A program made the translations under genes and the position numbers. A stretch of DNA of 64,000 nt, taken from assembly GCA_947177635.1 (NCBI GenBank), contig CAMWVQ010000003.1, forward strand, positions 45,707 through 109,706, read 5' to 3'. Positions 59,717 to 64,000 of this stretch are shown here, in pieces. The first letter of the stretch is position 1; each line of letters begins with the position of its first letter. This DNA comes from an uncultured Porphyromonadaceae bacterium. GTDB lineage: Bacteria > Bacteroidota > Bacteroidia > Bacteroidales > Muribaculaceae. The notes under the pieces were generated by a model. The model made no database searches. It was not told where the DNA came from and saw only the letters and a program-made list of their open reading frames with translations.

Positions 59717-60775
59717 ATGAATGATGACAATAAGGCCCTCAATGGGAATGCCGGTGGCAAGAGTGGCGGCCGCCGCCGAAAACGGGTGATCGTGACCATT
59801 GTCACTTTGATGGTGATGGGTTGGGGGATATGGCAGTTCACTTCCATGGCAAGCCGTTACGACGGAGAGGAAGCTGTCTGGATAAGGATTCCACGTGGGG
59901 CCTCCAAGGCCGCTGTGGCCGACTCCCTGAAAAAATCGCTTGGGGAGGAATATGGCAGTAAGGTGGCCGGCTATTGGAGCGGCAACACGGAAAAAAGCCG
60001 GGGCGCATATCTTGTGGAACCCGGAGAGAAGGCCATCAACATTGCCCGGATGATAGACAACGGACGTCAGACACCGGTAAGGCTTACGTTCAACAATATC
60101 CGCACCATTGACCAGCTCGAAGCCCGGCTCGCGGCCCGGATGGACTGGCGGGAGGGGGAGTTCGGGAAGGCGTTCGCCGAGGAGGCGGAGGCCCTCGGTG
60201 TAACCCAGGCTGTGTTGCTGGGACGGATGATGCCTGACACGTATGAGGTTTATTGGACGGCCGACCCCCGCAAGACGATACAGAAGATTCTGAAAAACTA
60301 TGATTCTTTCTGGAATGAAGAGCGTCGCGCCAAGGCTGAAAAACTCGGGTTGACCCCCGACCAGGTGGGGGTGGTTGCCTCGATTGCCGAGGAGGAGTCT
60401 GCCAAGGCTGACGAACGGGGGAAAATCGCGCGTCTTTATCTCAACCGGCTTGCCCGGGGAATGAAGCTCCAGGCTGACCCCACTGTCAAGTATGCCGTCG
60501 GCGATTTCTCCATAAAAAGAGTAGGAGGACCGATGCTCGACATCGACTCCCCCTACAACACTTATCGTTATGCCGGGTTGCCTCCCGCGCCCATCCGTGT
60601 CCCTGACCGGCGCACACTGGAGGCTGTGCTCGACGCTCCGGCCCACGACTATATATATATGTGCGCCAAGCCGGATTTCTCGGGATACCACGATTTCACC
60701 TCGGATTATGCCGTGCACCGGCGCAATGCCGCCGCTTTCAGGGCGGCCCTTGACGCCAGGGGCATAAAGCTGTGA
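59717..60775 (+). CDS. mltG: Endolytic murein transglycosylase
   Basis: Inner-membrane lytic transglycosylase that cuts nascent glycan strands. The 352 residues have one span (about 24-46), a LysM-like region and the YceG catalytic domain. The catalytic Glu is in VASIAEEESAKADERGKIA, followed by LYLNRL, LQADPTVKYA and SPYNTYRYAGLPPAPI. Length and motifs are normal. Confidence 0.95.
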   Translation: MNDDNKALNGNAGGKSGGRRRKRVIVTIVTLMVMGWGIWQFTSMASRYDGEEAVWIRIPRGASKAAVADSLKKSLGEEYGSKVAGYWSGNTEKSRGAYLVEPGEKAINIARMIDNGRQTPVRLTFNNIRTIDQLEARLAARMDWREGEFGKAFAEEAEALGVTQAVLLGRMMPDTYEVYWTADPRKTIQKILKNYDSFWNEERRAKAEKLGLTPDQVGVVASIAEEESAKADERGKIARLYLNRLARGMKLQADPTVKYAVGDFSIKRVGGPMLDIDSPYNTYRYAGLPPAPIRVPDRRTLEAVLDAPAHDYIYMCAKPDFSGYHDFTSDYAVHRRNAAAFRAALDARGIKL

Positions 60776-60782
60776 GCGCGGC

Positions 60783-61400
60783 TCAGTTGCGGTACTGCGG
60801 TAGTTCCTTTACCGGGAAGCGAGAGAACAATGTCTCGACAGCCTCGGCGATGCTCTTAAGGTTGCGGTACTGGCCGTCGCCGTTGTTGATGATGGTGGCC
60901 ACCGACGCGGAGTAGAGCGGAAGCTTGGTCTCGATGTTCACAAAGTCCATCGTCAGTACACCCTCTTTGTATATGCCGGTGATTACCTGCGCGTTGGGAT
61001 TTATTCCGGCGGGCCAGTAGGGGCCGTAGTTATATCGCGGCCACATATAATAGGGGTAATAGGGGCCGTAATAAGGGAAATAGCCCGGCTGCATCAACGG
61101 TTCGGTTGCGATTTCCCGCTGTGTGGTCACGGCGATGTTGATCAGCAGCGGGGATGCTGGAGACTCGGTGTAGCCTCGCATCACCATCTCCTGGCGTATG
61201 GCTGCGGCGATGTTATAGTAGGTAGCCATCTCCATGCCGGGAGGCAGCTTGCCCATGTCTGGCGTCACGATGCGGAATGTCTTGTACTGGGCCAGGTCGG
61301 CGTTGTTGTAGACTTCGCTGTTGACCAGCGTGAATGGAGAGCATGCCCCGAGAAGCAGAAGCAGGGACAGGATACCGAAAAATTTCTGAAGTTTCTTCAT
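60783..61400 (-). CDS. DUF4136 lipoprotein
   Basis: A 205-residue lipoprotein from ATG 61400 (MKKLQKFFGILSLLLLLGAC). The mature part matches DUF4136: TFRIVTPDMGKLPPGM, an IRQEMVMRGYTES helix, LLINIAVTTQRE, a Tyr/Pro-rich loop and GVLTMDFVNIETKLPLY. Likely periplasmic and anchored in the outer membrane. The longer frame upstream overlaps the pullulanase promoter region. Role unknown. Confidence 0.85.
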   Translation of the reverse strand: MKKLQKFFGILSLLLLLGACSPFTLVNSEVYNNADLAQYKTFRIVTPDMGKLPPGMEMATYYNIAAAIRQEMVMRGYTESPASPLLINIAVTTQREIATEPLMQPGYFPYYGPYYPYYMWPRYNYGPYWPAGINPNAQVITGIYKEGVLTMDFVNIETKLPLYSASVATIINNGDGQYRNLKSIAEAVETLFSRFPVKELPQYRN

Positions 61401-61563
61401 AACCAATAGTTTTTCAAGTATATAACACAATAAAGAGGCCGAAAGTTCCGTTCTCTGAAAGATTGGAGGCTGTTCAAAATGGTGATTCTGACTGTTTTGG
61501 AGGCCGACATTGCTTGCATTCATTGTATTTTCCAACACATACATAACAACCTTAAAAAGCATA

Positions 61564-63624
61564 ATGAAAAACTTCATGTTTGACCTTTGTGTGGGTTCGC
61601 TTGTGGCCGGGGCGGTTCTCGCTCCCCAGTGCATGCGTGGTGCCGACAACGGTGTAGCCGCCGCGGCTGCGGGCAAAATGGACGCCAAATATCTCGCTTA
61701 TCCTGTCTATGAAGGATGTGGCCTCGAACTGTCAGTCAACGGCACGTCGGCCGACTTCCGTCTCTGGTCGCCTCAGGCCCAGGCGGTGAGACTCCGCATC
61801 TACAAGAGCGGCCGTGGTGGCCAGGCCCTTGAGACCATTGATATGACAAAAGACGCCAATGGCAGCTGGACCGCCTCCGTCACCCCTGTCCCTTACGGCA
61901 AATTCTACACATTCCAGGTGCTGGCCGACGGGAAATGGCTCGACGAGACTCCCGGCATCTGGGCTAAGGCTGTCGGGGTCAACGGCCATCGTGCGGCTGT
62001 GATAGATTTCGCCTCAACCAATCCCGAAGGATGGGCTGGCGACAAAGGCCCCGAGGTCAAGGCCATCAATGATGTGGTCATATATGAGATGCACCACCGC
62101 GACTTCTCGGTTCATCCCAACTCCGGAATCGCCAACAAAGGTAAGTTCCTCGCGCTGACCGAGGAAGGCACTGTCACTCCCCTCGGCGACAAGACCGGCA
62201 TCGACCATCTCAAGGAGTTGGGCGTCACCCATGTGCATATCCTCCCCTCCTATGACTACAACTCGGTTGATGAGGCCAACCTCCCCGCCAACCAGTATAA
62301 CTGGGGCTATGACCCTTATAACTACAATGCCCCGGAAGGCTCATACTCCACCAACCCCTCTGACCCGGCTACCCGTGTCAGGGAGATGAAAGAGATGGTT
62401 AAGGCCCTCCACGACGCGGGAATCGGAGTGGTGATGGATGTGGTCTACAACCATACCGCCGACAACGACAAGTCGAATTTCTCCCTCACCGCCCCCGGCT
62501 ACTTCTACCGCCACAATGAGGATGGCTCATACAGCGATGCTTCAGGTTGCGGCAACGAGACCGCTTCCGAGCGTCGGATGATGGGCGACTTCATAGTCAA
62601 CTCTGTGAAATACTGGGCAAAGGAATACCATATCGACGGTTTCCGCTTCGACCTCATGGCAATCCACGACACCGAGACGATGAACCGTGTCGCCGCCGCC
62701 CTCAAGGAAATCAACCCCTCGATATTCGTCTACGGAGAGGGATGGACTGCCGGCAACTCCCCACTCCCTGTGGAAGCCCGCGCACTCAAGGAGAATGTTG
62801 CCAAGATGGATGGTATCGCCGTCTTCTCGGATGACATCCGCGACGCCGTCAAGGGGCATTACTCCAATGCCGCCGACCGAGGTTTCGCCACCGGGAAGCC
62901 CGGCAATGAGGAAACCGTGAAAATCGGTATCGTGGCCTCCACCGCCCATCCCCAGGTGGATTACTCGAAGGGTAACAATTCCCGCTTCCCCTATGCCTCA
63001 AGTCCCTCGCAGATCATCAACTATGTAAGCTGTCACGATGACCTGACGCTGACCGACAAGCTTGCCAAATCGATGCCTGAGGCTTCGGAGGCTGAGCGTC
63101 AGCGCGCCGCGCGCCTTGCCCAGACAATCGTATTCACCTCGCAGGGCACCCCCTTCATGTTTGCCGGCGAGGAGGTCTTCCGTGACAAGAAGGGTGTGCA
63201 CAACTCCTACAAGTCGCCCGACTCGATAAATGCCATCGACTGGAACCTCAAGCACCTCAATGCCGAACAGTTCAACTACTACAAGGAGCTTATCGCCCTG
63301 CGCAAGGCCCATCCGGCTTTCCGTATGACCACCACCGAGGATATCGCCCGTCATCTCAGATTCGACAACATCTCCACCCCCAACCTCATCTCATACTCAT
63401 TGCTCGACAACGCCAACGGCGATGAATGGAAAGAGATAAAGATCGTTTTCAACGGTGGTGACGAAGCCGCCGAAGTGAAGCTTCCCAAGGGGAAATGGAC
63501 GGTAGTGGCCCGTGACGGCAAAATCAACCATACCGGCCTGCTCAATGCCGACGGCTCACTCCAGACCCTCCCCGGCGGCAAGACCACCGTCGAACCCCGT
63601 TCAGCCCTCATCCTCTTCCGCTGA
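61564..63624 (+). CDS. pulA: Type I pullulanase (GH13)
   Basis: Debranching enzyme hydrolysing alpha-1,6 links of pullulan and starch. Start ATG 61564 gives 686 residues with an N-terminal signal-like segment (MKNFMFDLCVGSLVAGAVLA). A CBM48-like beta domain (about 45-150, ADFRLWSPQAQAVRLRIYK) is followed by the pullulanase hallmark YNWGYDP. The GH13 barrel has DVVYNHT, nucleophile Asp in GFRFDLM, acid Glu in YGEGWT and Asp in SCHDDLT. With the amylase at 14900 it could degrade starch fully. A hairpin and repeat terminator region follows. Confidence 0.94.
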   Translation: MKNFMFDLCVGSLVAGAVLAPQCMRGADNGVAAAAAGKMDAKYLAYPVYEGCGLELSVNGTSADFRLWSPQAQAVRLRIYKSGRGGQALETIDMTKDANGSWTASVTPVPYGKFYTFQVLADGKWLDETPGIWAKAVGVNGHRAAVIDFASTNPEGWAGDKGPEVKAINDVVIYEMHHRDFSVHPNSGIANKGKFLALTEEGTVTPLGDKTGIDHLKELGVTHVHILPSYDYNSVDEANLPANQYNWGYDPYNYNAPEGSYSTNPSDPATRVREMKEMVKALHDAGIGVVMDVVYNHTADNDKSNFSLTAPGYFYRHNEDGSYSDASGCGNETASERRMMGDFIVNSVKYWAKEYHIDGFRFDLMAIHDTETMNRVAAALKEINPSIFVYGEGWTAGNSPLPVEARALKENVAKMDGIAVFSDDIRDAVKGHYSNAADRGFATGKPGNEETVKIGIVASTAHPQVDYSKGNNSRFPYASSPSQIINYVSCHDDLTLTDKLAKSMPEASEAERQRAARLAQTIVFTSQGTPFMFAGEEVFRDKKGVHNSYKSPDSINAIDWNLKHLNAEQFNYYKELIALRKAHPAFRMTTTEDIARHLRFDNISTPNLISYSLLDNANGDEWKEIKIVFNGGDEAAEVKLPKGKWTVVARDGKINHTGLLNADGSLQTLPGGKTTVEPRSALILFR

Positions 63625-63908
63625 TTCCCTGCCGCGTTCTCGCGGACAATCATAATGGATTCGCGGATTAAAAGCGAATGAGCAGGTAATCATCCGCTTT
63701 TAATCGAAGGCCTCAGAGATTGCTCAGATTCCTCAGAAGCCATCCGGTGTCCGGCCCGGTAACCATCAAGGTTGCCTCCGGCTTATTCCGGTTGGCTTCT
63801 GAGGAATCTGAGTAATCTGAGAGACCTTTTGTATAAAAATTGGGATACAGCGATTAGAGTCCGTTGAATCGTCAGAATTGTGGTCGGGTTGGGGGCGGGG
63901 GGTATAAT
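63625..63908. other. Non-coding region after the pullulanase gene
   Basis: Contains an 11-bp hairpin (63666-63676 with 63695-63705) and the long hairpin repeat at 63708-63828. The G-rich bases just before 63909 may be low-quality sequence. No gene is seen. Confidence 0.5.
63708..63828. repeat. Long hairpin repeat related to the island arms
   Basis: Arms 63708-63748 and 63788-63828 are inverted copies with about five mismatches over 41 bases. Each ends with the AGAAGCCA...CCGG core and AATCTGAG-type short repeats, the same pattern as block B of the island arms at 33984-34022 and 37831-37869. The right arm runs into TTTTGTATAAAAA, so on the + strand the hairpin could end the pullulanase transcript. 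Confidence 0.8.
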
Positions 63909-64000
63909 CTGTCTCTTAGTCACCTCTCCGAGGGCACGGGACCGAGGCTGATCTCGTATGGCGTCGTCTGCTTGAAAAGAAAAGGGGGGGGGGGGGGGGG
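63909..64000. other. Sequencing adapter read-through and poly-G at contig end (artefact)
   Basis: 63909-63942 aligns base for base in length (34) with the Nextera-type read-2 transposase adapter with several mismatches, mostly to G. 63943-63950 is the eight-base i7 index CGAGGCTG. 63951-63974 is the 24-base P7-type tail ending in CTGCTTG. An A-rich stretch and then G only to the end follow, as two-colour Illumina chemistry reports an empty cycle. This is not genomic DNA. Confidence 0.95.

Overview
The window is the end of a contig from a Bacteroidales bacterium, most likely Muribaculaceae or a close relative (the family is a guess from gene content and high G+C). The order-level call rests on many promoters with the Bacteroidetes -7 box TAnnTTTG, on families typical of the group (DUF4827, DUF4136, SPOR protein, C-terminal sorting-domain proteins, SusE/F-like modules, S9/M16/C11 peptidases) and on a classical menaquinone pathway. 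No tRNA, rRNA, CRISPR array or insertion sequence was found. The last 92 bases are not genomic: they read as a sequencing adapter with an index and poly-G.

Layout. 1-1785: GDP-L-fucose synthesis (gmd, truncated, and fcl). 1947-4443: a C11 lipoprotein peptidase and an MscS channel with an unusual insert. 4558-4996: RNase P RNA, divergent from a TrmH-family methyltransferase and radA. 7434-10271: an M16 peptidase behind a possible leader peptide. 10595-18277: two large secreted proteins, a multi-module carbohydrate-binding-like protein and a GH13 amylase, both with C-terminal sorting-like tails; a type I pullulanase lies at 61564-63624. 18473-20002: pncC and tsaD. 20206-20411: a promoter-to-terminator unit without a gene, probably a small RNA. 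20883-22975: ptb-buk. 23109-27720: menD-menB-menC-menE. 27786-33870: a housekeeping run (DUF1599, DoxX-like, tpiA, SPOR, folE, DedA, rpe, GNAT).

33871-38085 is the most unusual part. Long imperfect inverted repeats of about 110 bases flank a 3.8-kb AT-rich island. It carries a PEGA/WG-repeat protein, an unlisted 52-residue single-span membrane peptide and a DUF6602-type protein with a PD-(D/E)XK-like D...ExK signature. This looks like an acquired cargo cassette, and I regard it as a candidate undescribed defence or conflict system. That function is inference.

38086-54770 holds a receiver/ATP-grasp (PEP synthase-like) fusion, a coiled-coil protein with an AT-hook and a clamp-like C-terminal motif, a DPP-IV-like peptidase, a membrane protein, miaA, small secreted proteins, an NlpC/P60 protein, glmM behind a large palindromic AT-rich element, a DUF4827 lipoprotein, an NrnA-like phosphoesterase and menF. 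54797-63624 holds rimO, ftsY, pyrD, pyrK, an outer-membrane barrel, mltG, a DUF4136 lipoprotein and the pullulanase. A hairpin repeat related to the island's flanks follows, then the adapter.

Several housekeeping genes (the TrmH-family gene, tsaD, menD, the nrnA-like gene) have a TAnnTTTG box only 4-7 bases before their ATG, which suggests leaderless or nearly leaderless transcripts.
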